A model generated the notes under the pieces. That model searched no databases, was not told the origin of the DNA, and worked only from the letters and a program-made list of their open reading frames with translations. A stretch of DNA of 64,000 nt from Ryuthela nishihirai. Taxonomy: Eukaryota; Arthropoda; Arachnida; Araneae; Heptathelidae. The stretch is taken from contig JAWZYU010000001.1 in NCBI GenBank assembly GCA_038380435.1, positions 10,148,001-10,212,000 on the forward strand. The letters run 5' to 3'. The position numbers and the translations under genes are program-made. Positions 1-9,420 of this stretch are shown here, piece by piece (within the stretch, counting starts at the first letter, position 1; each line of letters begins with the position of its first letter).

Positions 1-400
1 TATCTAGTTGCTAATTACAAACAGGGGTTTGTCAGGCGATTTAATGCTACATTACATTTCGTGTGCTGTCTTTCTGGCTGCCCAGCTACTGCGTATGCAA
101 TAGTGAGAACTATGCGTTGAACGAGTTTGCCTTTAAAATTGAGAGAGCTAAATGCAAAAATATAATTTAAGAAAAGAATTCTTATCAACATCAGAGTTAA
201 AGTCTATTTAGCTATTATATCTTACCCTGTTTTGTGCAGATCATGTAATAATTTGATGCGAACTTTATATTATATTTTTGAAAATGCTGCAATGTGAACT
301 TTAAAAATAAGAATTTTTTTTCTTTACCAACGTTTAAATTCTTTGATATTGATTAATGTCTTTAAAGAATTGCAATACTAAATGGCAGCATTTAACTCCT
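1..400. other. Unassigned intronic sequence
   Basis: AT-rich sequence with no ORF or repeat that I can name. It lies downstream (3') of the last recognisable coding part of the antisense LINE that follows, so it may hold that element's 3' UTR. I see no exon of the SAM synthase gene here. Confidence 0.4.
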
Positions 401-2870
401 TGGAATCTTTGCTCTAGTTGAGTTGGGATTTTTAGAATAATAATATTAATTCCTATTTTGTTGATGTTAACTTTTAGCTTTGGTTATTATATTTGTGACA
501 TTTTAGCAGAATATGCTCAATGGTTTCAATCTCCCGACAGTCTGAACAGTTAATGAGGGGATGGGGGGAGGGGGGGTTAAGAGAAATAAAACTTCGTTTG
601 ATAGAATACGCCATCGATCAATCTTGTCATTTTGGTGTCTGTTTCTCTTTGCTCAAGGGTTTTTTTAGGCTTTGGCTGTCCCAATGTGATTTTCCATGAT
701 CTATGGTTTCGTTTGCTAAGTGCAGTTTCTTCTTTGTATTTTATTAAAGGTATCTAAAACGAGTTTTTCATTTCATTTTTGTCCAGATTCATGCGGAAGG
801 TAATGTTTCATGTCCCTTCCTTCTTCTGTTGCCCTTTTCGCTAATGCGTCTGCTTTCCCATTGCCTGGAACATCCTTATGTGCGCCGGGATCCAGTGTAA
901 AGTTATTTTTTCTATCACTAATTAATTTACGGATTTCCTCTAGAAATTTCGCAGGGAGTGTTGTCGAATGTTTAGAGCGGATTTGGTTTTGCTATCAGAG
1001 AAAATTATCCTCTCTGTGCACGTATGTTTCTGGCACAGTTTTAAGCATTCAAAAATTGCTACCAGTTCTGCGTTCATGACGGAAACGGTTGTGTGGTATT
1101 TAGCTCTGCTAGACATATTCTAAGAGCCTGATTTTGCAGCACTTCCAGAGGTTGTAGTTTTTGAGAGGGGACCGAGTGTAGTATGTAGCTGCCGTAAAAT
1201 AGCCTTGATCTCAGTAAACTTTTATAAAGACCTATCATTTGATGCTGGGGAGACCCCCTTCTGGGTCTTGTAATAAATAAATAATATTTCTTCCTTATTT
1301 GGTTAACATTTTTATTTGCTCTTTGCCATTCAGTTTCATATCAGTGATAGCATTTAGATGTTTGTGCTTTGTTACTTGCTTCACTCTCTTAGCAGGTTCT
1401 ATTTTAAGAGGCAATTCTGAATCTTTTCTTCTAATCTGTGAAAGGGATAGCCAGAGGCCCAAATGCATAGATCATCGGCACTCTGTGTCATGTTCATCCT
1501 GGGGGGTATTTCGTTATGTAAGTCGGAATTAATAAATATTAAAAAAAGTACCGGTGCAAAGACATTCTCTTGTGTGTTTAGTCGCAGTCCTTTATTCCGA
1601 GAGGTGTTTTTTTTTACTTTAGTTCTTCTTTTAGTGACACAGTTTTCGTTAAAAAGCCAGCATGTGTCCATATACAGACTCCTATATCTTTCAGTTTATG
1701 AATCAGTCCTGTGTGCCATATTGTATCGAAGGCTCCTTTGAGGTCTAAAAAGACTGCTGCCATATTGTATCGAAGACTGCTTTGAGGTCTAAAAAGACTG
1801 CTGCCATATTGCATCGAAGACTCCTTTGAGGTCTAAAAAGACTGCTGCCATATTGTATCGAAGACTGCTTTGAGGTCTAAAAAGACTGCTGCCATATTGC
1901 ATCGGAGACTCCTTTGAGGTCTAAAAAGACTGCTGCCATATTGTATTGAAAGCTCTTTTCAGGTCTAAAAAGACTGCCGCCATATTGTATCGAAGGCTCC
2001 TTTGAGGTCTAAAAAGACTGCTGCGATATTATATCGAAGGCTCTTTTGAGGTCTAAAAAGACTGCTGCCATACTGTATCGAAGACTGCTTTGAGGTCTAA
2101 AAAGACTGCTGCCATATTGCATCGAAGACTTCTTTGAGGTCTAAAAAGACTGCTGCCATATTGTATTGAAAGCTCTTTTCAGGTCTAAAAAGACTGCCGC
2201 CATATTGTATCGAAGGCTCCTTTGAGGTCTAAAAAGACTGCTGCCATATTGTATCGAAGGCTCCTTTGAGGTCTAAAAAGACTGCTGCCATATTGTATCG
2301 AAGACTCCTTTGAGGTCTAAAAAGACTGCTGCCATGGGGCGACCAAAGGCTATGCTAGAGTGCGCCGCAAGGCTTAGCTCTAGAATTCTGTCCACTGTGC
2401 TGTCGGAAACCTGTTTGAGTGTTATGCAAAATATTGATTGTATGTAGCAGCTATTCTAATCTGTTTTTGGCCATTCTATTATTTTGAGATTTGTGGATAT
2501 CTGATAGGCCGATAGCCTGCCATTATTTGATGATATTTTCGGTTTCGGTATTGGAATGATGAGAGCTTCATTCTATTGGGGATGGTAATTCATTTTTCGC
2601 CCAATAATGGTTAATTATTTTCAATAGATTACTTACAGCCGTGGGTGGCAGACTTTTCATTTTTGTATTCGAGATACCACCAGGTCCGGTAGAAGTTTTG
2701 TTTTTAGGGAATGAATGGCTCGACTGATTTCTTTATGGGTAAAATTATTAATTTGAACTTTGTCGAAGTATTGCTTTTCTGTACGTTGATTATTTTTTAA
2801 TTTATATATCCAGTTGGCTATTTTCTTCCGATGTTCTACACTGAAGTGCCTGGAGATGAGAGCTGACCCC
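400..2870 (-). mobile_element. Jockey-like LINE fragment (RT, RNase H, C-terminal Zn knuckle), antisense
   Basis: Reading the minus strand from about 2860 down, I see the region N-terminal to reverse transcriptase, then RT motif A (VFLDLKGAFDTIWH, about 1690-1790), the catalytic ADDLCIW segment (about 1455-1485), an RNase H stretch ending in the DVPGNGKADALAK pattern (about 800-900), and a CSDC-x-EHILLKC zinc-knuckle-like end (about 485-550). That domain order is typical of Jockey-clade and related non-LTR elements. The endonuclease and ORF1 are absent, so this is a 5'-truncated copy. Frames shift repeatedly and a 44-bp tandem array interrupts RT, so it cannot make an active protein. It lies in an intron of the SAM synthase gene, antisense to it, and stops about 20-40 bases before the next exon. 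Confidence 0.85.
1715..2335. repeat. 44-bp tandem array (about 14 copies) derived from LINE RT motif A
   Basis: The unit contains aggtctaaaaagactgctgc; successive copies start 44 bases apart (for example 1741 and 1785). Copies differ by a few substitutions (ggctcc/gactgc/gactcc, tgt/tgc). On the minus strand each unit encodes MAAVFLDLKGAFDT, the RT motif A with its catalytic aspartate. Because 44 is not a multiple of three, successive copies change frame, so the array is not a coding expansion. The left edge runs smoothly into the intact downstream RT sequence (IWHTGLIHKL). Confidence 0.95.
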
Positions 2871-2890
2871 TTTCTTTCTGCTTCGTACAG

Positions 2891-3109
2891 GTGACATGCG
2901 AGTATCTCTTCGACCACGGCGCCGCCGTTCCCCAGCGGGTGCACACCGTCGTCGTGTCGATTCAGCATTCGAATGAGGTGAGCCTGGAGACTCTCCGCAG
3001 CGAGGTCATGGAGAAAGTCGTCCAAGAGGTCATCCCTGCCGAGTACCTCGATGATCAAACGATTTACCACCTCAACCCTTGTGGCACGTTCGTCATAGGA
3101 GGACCAATG
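2891..3109 (+). CDS. Sam-S: S-adenosylmethionine synthase, internal exon (start of C-terminal half)
   Basis: S-adenosylmethionine synthase (methionine adenosyltransferase) makes the methyl donor SAM from methionine and ATP in the cytosol. This exon encodes 73 codons in phase 0, beginning [19 protein letters not shown] and ending FVIGGPM. It matches the family's central region, where metazoan proteins have VTVQY...RVHTIV...YHLQPSGRFVIGGPQ. The acceptor is tttctgcttcgtacag at 2890 and a plausible branch point (ctgac, 2857-2861) lies about 30 bases upstream. The donor is gtaatc at 3110. The reading frame is intact and joins in phase 0 to the exon at 11103. The final methionine (GGPM) sits where glutamine is usual. 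Upstream exons, with the GAGDQG ATP motif, are not in this window. Confidence 0.97.
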
Positions 3110-3189
3110 GTAATCACTTTTAAGAAATATTCACTCTCTGTATTAATGAATAAGTTTTTTTTATAGGAATCGTAATAGCGCTATTATCT

Positions 3190-3360
3190 AACATTTGTCG
3201 GACTTGGGCAATGCGAAAGCGTTTCGGCTACCAAAGGTCTTCCTCAGATATCTTCCTTTGTCGGACTTGGGCACCAATGAATTTAAAAGAGGGAATGCAT
3301 CAATTGATTTCTTTCTGCTTTCGCTTGCTGAAGCCATTGTTTTGGAAGTGGGTAAAGAGC
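3190..3360. other. Partly duplicated unique sequence before the 40-bp array
   Basis: The phrase tttgtcggacttgggca occurs twice (about 3196 and 3257), which suggests a small local duplication. The short ORFs here are not recognised. Confidence 0.4.
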
Positions 3361-3690
3361 ACGAGCGTTTCTGTGGAAATTACATTCCCTCTATTTAAGC
3401 TCGAGCGTTTCTGTGGAAATTACATTCCCTATATTTAAGCTCGAGCGTTTCTGTGGAAATTACATTCCCTATATTTAAGCTCGAGCGTTTCTGTGGAAAT
3501 TACATTCCCTCTATTTAAGCTCGAGCATTTCTGTGGAAATTACATTCCCTCTATTTAAGCTCGAGCGTTTCTGTGGAATTAACATTCCCTCTATTTAAGC
3601 TCGAGCGTTTCTGTGGAATTAACATTCCCTCTATTTAAGCTCGAGCGTTTCTGTGGAAATTACATTCCCTCAATTTAAGCTCGAGCGGGA
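3361..3690. repeat. 40-bp tandem array (about 8 copies)
   Basis: The unit contains gagcgtttctgtggaaatta followed by cattccct and tatttaagctc. It starts at 3363, 3403, 3443 and so on, a period of 40. Copies are nearly identical, with variants at ctattt/atattt, gagcgt/gagcat and gaaatt/gaatta. It lies 250 bases downstream of a SAM synthase exon. Confidence 0.95.
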
Positions 3691-4285
3691 CACGAGATGC
3701 GTTGTTGAAACGAAGGATTCCAAAACTAAGAATTCACATGAGATGTTAAAATAATTAACTTAATTTGAAACACATGTTAAAGTTAATAAACATATATCTT
3801 ATAAAATATGCTCAAATATGTTTTAAATAATATGAAATGAATAACGTTTTCGTACACTTTTTTTGTGCACCTTAGACCATATTTAATTTTTTTTGCTATA
3901 AAGTTACATATGCCTGGCAAATTATACTCAAACAATTCTGGTGGGCACGAAAGATTTGGAAAGATCGATTTTCTGAGAGAGACAATAATATTTCGGTTTA
4001 GAAACACTTGACCTGTGCAGGATCATGGGTACCTCGAAACATGTCCACTTGTTTCCTCACCTAAAAGAGGGGGGGGGGATTTAAATGTAGAGAAGGGGGA
4101 GGAAGATGGCGGCAAATCTGTGTCTTTGATATTTCTCGATCCATTTCAGTTAACAAGATTTTCGACGGAGGAGGAGAATGACATCTTGCCACCTTTCTTA
4201 AATCTGGCCCTCAGTTTTGCATTTTGGGCTAGCTATTTCTTAAAACGACGTTAAAATAAGCAAAAAAAGTTTTGTATAAGGTCCG
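3691..4285. other. Intronic sequence, nothing recognised
   Basis: AT-rich sequence with a short G run near 4070. The ORFs here have no family resemblance that I can see. Confidence 0.4.
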
Positions 4286-4289
4286 AGAG

Positions 4290-4396
4290 GAAGGGATCTC
4301 TCATGAGAAAAATCATCCATGCCTGCCTTATCCGGGGCTCGAACCCACGTCTCTTTGATCAGTAGCCAAGCGCGCTAACCACTCGGCCAGGGAACG
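4290..4396 (-). mobile_element. tRNA-headed SINE fragment (family A head)
   Basis: On the minus strand the sequence reads TGGCCGAGTGGTTAGCGC (A box of tRNA-Ser/Leu type), then GGGTTCGAGCCCCGGA (B box), then AAGGCAGGCATGGATG. The same head occurs at 49690 and 54843 (minus). This copy has the pol III promoter but a different or decayed body, and lacks the CAGCTGCTTGAGGGGG tail seen in the other copies. Confidence 0.8.
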
Positions 4397-4854
4397 ACAT
4401 GAAATATGATTTTGCGCAATTTGTTCGACGGAAATTTATTCGAAGGGGAAATTTCTTCGAAAGGGAAATTTGTTCGAAACGGAAACTAGTTCGACCAACA
4501 ATTTATTGAAAGTTTGAGAATTGAGAAAATTGAGAGGCAGCTAGAGGGCGCACTCCTCCATGAGGTCTCTTCTGGTTTCTCGTTAGAAAGGAGAATTGTT
4601 TTAAAGACGATCTAGACACCTTTTACTTCCTTTTTGTTTTCACTCTTAAGCTTTATTCAGAGCTTTGTAGAAGTGTAATAATGTTCGAAATTTAAACCAG
4701 AGTATTTACCACAACAATACTTCTTTTTGTAAACATACTCTGTGCCGATTTTAGGTTGATTGACTTTCTATCTCGGACAGAATTTAAAGCTTGATAAGAG
4801 ACTGATCGTTAGTTTAGCAATAGCTGGAAATGAGCAGGAAAGGTTTCGAAACAC

Positions 4855-5116
4855 AAGTAATGGTAGGATAGGAAGGTAATGATAGGTGGTATAGGTAAAA
4901 TGGTAGGATAGGAAGGTAATGATAGGTGGTATAGGTAAAATGGTAGGATAGGAAGGTAATGATAGGAGGTATAGGTAAAATGGTAGGATAGGTAGGTAAT
5001 GATAGGAGGTATAGGTAAAATGGTAGGATAGGAAGGTAATGATAGGAGGTATAGGTAAAATGGTAGGATAGGAAGGTAATGATAGGTGGTATAGGTAAAA
5101 TGGTAGGATAGGAAGA
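4855..5116. repeat. 40-bp tandem array (about 6.5 copies)
   Basis: The unit contains ggtaatgataggtggtatag then gtaaaatggtaggataggaa, period 40 (copies start at 4861, 4901, 4941 and so on). Some copies have gataggaggt for gataggtggt. It is purine-rich on the + strand. It shares its period with the array at 3361 but not its sequence. The proline/tyrosine-rich minus-strand ORF across it is only the translated repeat. Confidence 0.95.
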
Positions 5117-6235
5117 ATTTTTCTGAGTTTTTCATGATTCTTGAAGTTTTCTTTTTATGCTAGTTATCTTCGTCTTTCTTTATGCTTTGTTTTCGTGTAT
5201 ATTACTTTTCTTCAAGTTGCTTCATGTTTCATGTTTTGTGATTGGACTTTGTATTAATCTTGTCTTCCTGATATTTTCTGTGCGCCTAAATTTTTTTTTC
5301 ATTACTCTTTTTGTTTTTGCTTTTGTAGTTAGATTTCCTCTTTTTGCTAGCATAATTCACTTTTGCTTTCCTTTTGATTTCTTATTTTCTAGTTGTTTAT
5401 CTCTCTTTATATATTTATTTCCAGCGTTTATTTTTATTTCATTTTCACTGGTTTTTTTTTCCTTGCTAGTTTTTTTCCCCTTTTGGTAAGCTCTCTCTGC
5501 TGATTGTTTTGTTGTCTCAGCTGACTTGTACTGCTGTCCATGTCTTGAGGGATTCCAGCCGCAGATCCCTGTTCTGTTACATCAGGATGACATTTCGCTG
5601 GAGAGCCATCCATTGTCACTAGAGTTCCTTCTGTTAAGCGGAACGTGTCATTGAATAGCATTCTCTACTCGTTAACAAACCAGCTACTTTCTCCCGAGTG
5701 TACGTTACCCCCCTTGCAGATGGTTGGCGAGCGAAAGATGCACGTGAGTTACGGATTTTTTACACTGATGCTATCGCGTTTAGAGAACATCTGGGGCGAT
5801 CCGCGTGGACATCTCACTGTGCTCCCATTGCATACTGACATGAGTTACGACATTTCACGATCGCTAGTGCCGCGTTTAGAGTACACCTGTGTAAACCGTT
5901 CGTGAGAATCCCATCTCTCCAGCGGCAGTGAAGGGGGAAAAGGGGGACCAATAAAATTCGTAGCCCCATCCTAGGATATCGAACTCTTCATCGACAATGG
6001 AATCCAAGTTAGGACGCCACTGGGGAGAAAGAAATGGGGGGAAACCTAGCAGCAGAAAGCATCCACCAAACACAGGGATGACGTCACTTTGGACACGCCC
6101 CTGCTGTTCAGTTGTCACGACTACTACTTACGCCTTTTATCAGATAGAAATAATGAGGAAAACATTTTAAATTATTTAGATTTATTAGAACTATCATTTA
6201 TGAAGTACTAACTTTACCATGGATAGCAAGTGAAA
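5117..6235. other. Pyrimidine-rich tract and unassigned sequence
   Basis: From 5120 to 5490 the + strand is very T-rich, giving a spurious phenylalanine-rich ORF. From 5640 to 6120 the composition is more balanced, with two related phrases (cgcgtttagagaacatctgg and cgcgtttagagtacacctgt) and a palindromic TGACGTCA at 6079-6086. I do not recognise a gene. Confidence 0.4.
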
Positions 6236-6239
6236 AAAA

Positions 6240-6435
6240 AACTATTATTTAAGTCAAATTTTAAAATATGAAATTAATTTCAACGATTTTTCGGGATTTT
6301 GTAGATAATAAAGTAGAATCAAAAAATGTTTCAATCCCTTCAAATATTCAAAAAGCTAAAAAGATAGCGCTATTGCAATCAGTAGTCCTGAAGCTGAAAG
6401 AGGTTTCGGTTTAATGAACGAAATTTATACGAGGG
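6240..6435 (+). pseudogene. hAT transposase C-terminal relic, left part
   Basis: The + strand near 6365-6430 reads AIAISSPEAERGFGLMNEIYT, close to the S-x-EAERGFSLMN block found near the C-terminus of many hAT transposases and their domesticated relatives. The reading continues, after a 2.6-kb insertion, at 9010 with [16 protein letters not shown]. Upstream frames are broken. The split is marked by the duplicated octamer TACGAGGG (6428-6435 and 9010-9017). Confidence 0.75.
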
Positions 6436-6501
6436 TTCCTGTCAGACCTCTGTGGCAAGCAGCTGCTTGAGGGGGTATTTATTTTTTATTTATTATTTAT
6501 T
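6436..6501 (+). mobile_element. SINE family A, 5'-truncated 3' end
   Basis: The sequence starts at TTCCTGTCAGACCTCTGTGG and ends CAGCTGCTTGAGGGGGTA followed by a TTTATT-rich tail. It matches the 3' part of the copies at 19635 and 49690. It lies between the left TACGAGGG duplication and the left inverted repeat of the element at 6502. Confidence 0.85.
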
Positions 6502-6892
6502 AGTATAGGAAATGAGAGTTCTGGAACAATGTTAAAGTATATGGGATCCCATGTTACCTACAGAACACTTTTGGGAAGATGAGCGTTGACGTGGTTTTTG
6601 GGCGAGACGTTTGGTTTGAAAGACAGGATACGAGGGGTTTTGTTGGGAAAATGTTGCAGTTATCAACACTTCACTGAATTATTGGGCTGATGGGGTGTAA
6701 AAAGTTTTAAAATAGGAAAAATCAAAAAAAGCAAGAAAGTTTGGGAAATTAGTTAAAAAAATATGACAGTTCAAAATCAATAGGTAAAATGAGGTTTTCT
6801 AGGGCTGCGAGAGAAAAATATGAGAGAAAAAATAGATTTTTGGGTGTTATCTGTGAATGTATGGATTTTTTACGTTCCAGTAAGGATGAGGA
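6502..6892 (+). repeat. Left terminal inverted repeat
   Basis: This pairs with 8605-9006. Shared blocks include AACAATGTTAAAGTATA, GGGATCCCATGTTA, GAGCGTTGACGTGGTTTTTG, TGTTGGGAAAATGTTGCAGT and TTTTTACGTTCCAGTAAG. Divergence is roughly a tenth of positions plus indels, so the two arms have not been homogenised recently. Confidence 0.9.
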
Positions 6893-6942
6893 CTAATTAC
6901 ACTTTTTAAGTTAAACAATTACATAATATTATAGGCAAAATA

Positions 6943-7392
6943 TTGAAATCGAGAACCATCACAAAATCAAAAATTGAAGGCAATATTTTGGAAGAAGAAC
7001 AAGTTAAGGAAACGCTCGAAGAATTTCACAAACCGGTGGTAGAAAAATTAAAAAATTTGGAAACAGTCCGTGAGAAAACCATGGAAAACATACAAGAAGC
7101 CATAAAAACTTTAGGACCGGAAGAGCAAACTGAGATGCACGAAAAATCGTTCATGCATAATCCAGATTCCAACTTGCAAGATTTAATATTAAACCAATAT
7201 AAATTAAAACTTCCGAGTGAAATCTTACAGGCGAACAATCCCACTAATGAGCTGAAAGAAATGATTTATCAAACAATCGGCCATCTTCAGAAACTAGGGG
7301 GCAATAAAGCTACTGAAACGAAACGTTCTGGTAGAACTACTGAGAGATTTCAAATTATCGAAAATTACATTGACGCACTTAAAAATGTTTAA
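6943..7392 (+). CDS. Unrecognised acidic/coiled-coil ORF inside the TIR element
   Basis: 149 residues, lysine- and glutamate-rich, starting MKSRTITKSKIEGN. Residues about 10-60 look helical and possibly coiled-coil (EEEQVKETLEEF, KLKNLETVREK). The C-terminal part ends FQIIENYIDALKNV. There is no signal peptide, membrane segment or catalytic motif. The stop at 7390-7392 is followed within three bases by the next ORF in another frame, so the two may be one gene with a frameshift, or a tight pair. I do not recognise a function; a structural or DNA-associated protein of the parent transposon is the simplest guess. Confidence 0.4.
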   Translation: MKSRTITKSKIEGNILEEEQVKETLEEFHKPVVEKLKNLETVREKTMENIQEAIKTLGPEEQTEMHEKSFMHNPDSNLQDLILNQYKLKLPSEILQANNPTNELKEMIYQTIGHLQKLGGNKATETKRSGRTTERFQIIENYIDALKNV

Positions 7393-7394
7393 AA

Positions 7395-7628
7395 ATGATT
7401 AAAATGATACTAACAGTAATAGAAAGTCAAAAATCCGGTTCGGGATTATACCAGAATTTCGACGATATTTGTGAAGAATTATCAGTTTTGGTTGCCAGTA
7501 AACGAGCTGGAAATACCAGTACAGAAGTTGTAAAAGAAATTGTTGAAATTTTGGATATTTTGCTAAGAAACGATATCATTGACAAAAAAGAACATAAAAA
7601 ATTATTCAACAATACTGTTGCATTTTAG
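7395..7628 (+). CDS. Unrecognised small helical ORF inside the TIR element
   Basis: 77 residues. After a short lead it reads SGSGLYQNFDDICEELSVLV and ends in a leucine/isoleucine-rich helical stretch (VVKEIVEILDILLRNDI). The pattern is a compact helical domain with heptad-like hydrophobics. The start overlaps the end of the upstream ORF region in a different frame, so it may be the C-terminal part of one 230-residue protein. I recall similar glycine-led helical C-termini in transposon proteins of marine invertebrates but cannot name the family; treat as unknown. Confidence 0.35.
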   Translation: MIKMILTVIESQKSGSGLYQNFDDICEELSVLVASKRAGNTSTEVVKEIVEILDILLRNDIIDKKEHKKLFNNTVAF

Positions 7629-8604
7629 AAACCATGAATATTTGCAGTCCAGTTCTATCCATATAATAAATTTGCCATTATAGAAATAGCAAAATTAATA
7701 ATCGACTTACCACAATAATAGACATTCTACCAAAGCCAAAAATTCCCCAACACTTTATCCAACAACACTTTTTTTTTAAATAGAAATCATGAATGTTAAG
7801 CCAACCGAGATCCTTATTGCAGATATACGTCGCTATACCAGAAGAGGTCAGTGTTATTCCAGGCACTGGTAAAATAAGTCAAGTTTTGCAGAAATTGATT
7901 CGGACGAATACTAAGCAAGCATCGCGCTTATAGTGGCAATAACCCACAATTTAGTAATCACCAGTGGAGTTGCGTTGTGAAAAGAGTACATCCCAATATT
8001 AGTTTCATATTCTTATCTCCTTTTTCAACCGAGTGAGCCAGCCATTGCTCAGAACCAACAAAAGATTGCATTTCCGTTAGCGTCAACAAGAAGTCTCTCA
8101 GAACACATTCATTACTTCATATTGCAGATTTGAACAGGAAGCATCGCTATCATAAGCTCGCTTTCACAGTGGCCCATAAATGCTGCGCACGAAATAAATC
8201 TATATAAAGAGACTAGATAAAAAGGGAGAGAAGCAAAGAGAGAAAGAAATGAAGAGTTTAGAAACACCCCCATATGAATTCAGCTTTTTTTTCCCTTAAC
8301 GCCTGAGTGATTTTTTAAGTCTTTATTAATTAATATAAAGAGGTGTCTAACAGAGCTTCAGTCAGCACCCAGTGTCACAACAACACAAACACATTTGGAG
8401 CAGTAGCCTTCTCCCGAAGAGATTATCAGCAGAGTTATTAATAATATTTCCTGCAGACCTCATGCCTGAAGTCGTGATCCCTCTACAATGTATACTAAAA
8501 AAACAACAGCCTATATCGATGCTGCAATGACCCTGTGCATGGAGGAAAATATGAGATAAACCCTCTTGACCAAAAACAGGGGGACTTTTTTTTCTATCAT
8601 ACTT
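7629..8604. other. Interior of TIR element, no clear gene
   Basis: AT-rich sequence between the ORFs and the right TIR. A minus-strand cysteine-rich ORF at 8362-8646 runs into the TIR; its cysteines do not form a spacing I recognise, so I do not call it. Confidence 0.4.
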
Positions 8605-9006
8605 ACTGGAACGTAAAAAGTCCATACATTGACAGATAGCACCCAAAAATCTATTTTTTCCGTCATATTTTTCTCCCGCAGCCCTCGAAATACCTCATTT
8701 TACCTGTTGATTTTGAACTGTCATATTTTTTAAACTAATTTCCCAAACTTTCTTGCTTTTCTAGATTTCTCCTATTTTACCATTTTTTACACCCCAACAG
8801 CCCGTCAGTGAAGTGTTGATAACTGCAACATTTTCCCAACAAAACCCCTCATGTGAAACCTTTTGTGTGAAAGACTTCTGATGTCTTTCACACAAAACGT
8901 CTCGCCCAAAAACCACGTCAACGCTCATCTCCCCAAAAGTGTTCCATAGGTTAACATGGGATCCCCTATACTTTAACATTGTTCCAGAACTCTCATTTCC
9001 AATACT
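8605..9006 (-). repeat. Right terminal inverted repeat
   Basis: Reverse complement of the left TIR. It carries an extra internal hairpin at about 8851-8898 (ttttgtgtgaaagac, 7-base loop, gtctttcacacaaaa) that the left arm lacks. Confidence 0.9.
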
Positions 9007-9009
9007 ACT

Positions 9010-9220
9010 TACGAGGGTGAGAGGTAGTTTAACAATAGATTACATCTCGGATTTAATGACGAGAATCTTATTGGGAAAAGCGATAGCTGATTGGGATGCA
9101 ACTCCATTTGCCAAGTCATGGTTGAATCGCAATCACAGATTGGTTACGGATTCAAGAGCTCGGCAAAAGTCAACGAAAATATTTTATGAGAATCAATTGG
9201 CTATATGGAAATTGCAATAA
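9010..9220 (+). pseudogene. hAT transposase C-terminal relic, right part
   Basis: Continues the fragment at 6240-6435. It reads [19 protein letters not shown], then [17 protein letters not shown], then a stop after AIWKLQ at about 9218. The GSL..D.IS.LM pattern with a following tryptophan and W-L-N-x-x-H-R is what hAT C-terminal dimerisation regions look like in animal transposases and zinc-finger-862-like proteins. The ORF here is open for the last 70 or so residues. Confidence 0.75.
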
Positions 9221-9420
9221 ATAATGAATGGTCCATTATTGTTTGAAATTTTGTATTCCAAATTGCTGTAAATCGGTAAAACTTACAATTAATATATATG
9301 CACATATTCTTCGTCTCGTTTGTTTTTTAGCTAGCCGGTTGGTAAAAATTCACCATCACACCTCTGTTTAAACCTCAATACCTCTGCTTAAATACTGTGA
9401 GAATATTGTTAGAAATCGAG

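Larger units (their letters stand above)
6502..9006. mobile_element. 2.5-kb DNA element with about 400-bp terminal inverted repeats
   Basis: The left terminus AGTATAGGAAATGAGAGTTC (6502 on) is repeated in inverse orientation at the right end, finishing in CCAATACT at 9006. Similarity continues inward for about 390-400 bases on each side (to about 6892 and 8605), with small indels. The interior holds two adjacent ORFs at 6943-7628 and about 1 kb with no clear gene. Long TIRs beginning AG are known for Polinton/Maverick elements, and a Polinton-type polymerase relic occurs 17 kb away. At 2.5 kb this would be a deletion derivative, and no integrase, ATPase or polymerase is seen inside it. The assignment is inference; the inverted repeat is direct observation. 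Confidence 0.7.

Noticed and set aside
1715..2335. CRISPR-like array (also 3361-3690, 30043-34445, 36578-38778)
   Set aside because: Copies are directly contiguous with no unique spacers, and the context is a eukaryotic intron. These are minisatellites and satellites.
1..2890. An upstream SAM synthase exon in the first 2.9 kb
   Set aside because: I looked for the preceding family region (GLMFGYATDET-like, GAGDQG) in all frames and saw none; the exon must lie before the window.
4809..5135. Tyrosine/proline-rich repeat protein on the minus strand
   Set aside because: It is the 40-bp array read through; the periodic composition comes from the DNA repeat.
5157..5489. 110-residue hydrophobic ORF as a membrane protein
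   Set aside because: It is translation of a T-rich low-complexity tract, rich in phenylalanine throughout with no domain or splice context.
8362..8646. Cysteine-rich minus-strand ORF within the TIR element
   Set aside because: It runs into the terminal repeat and has no recognisable cysteine spacing; likely chance.
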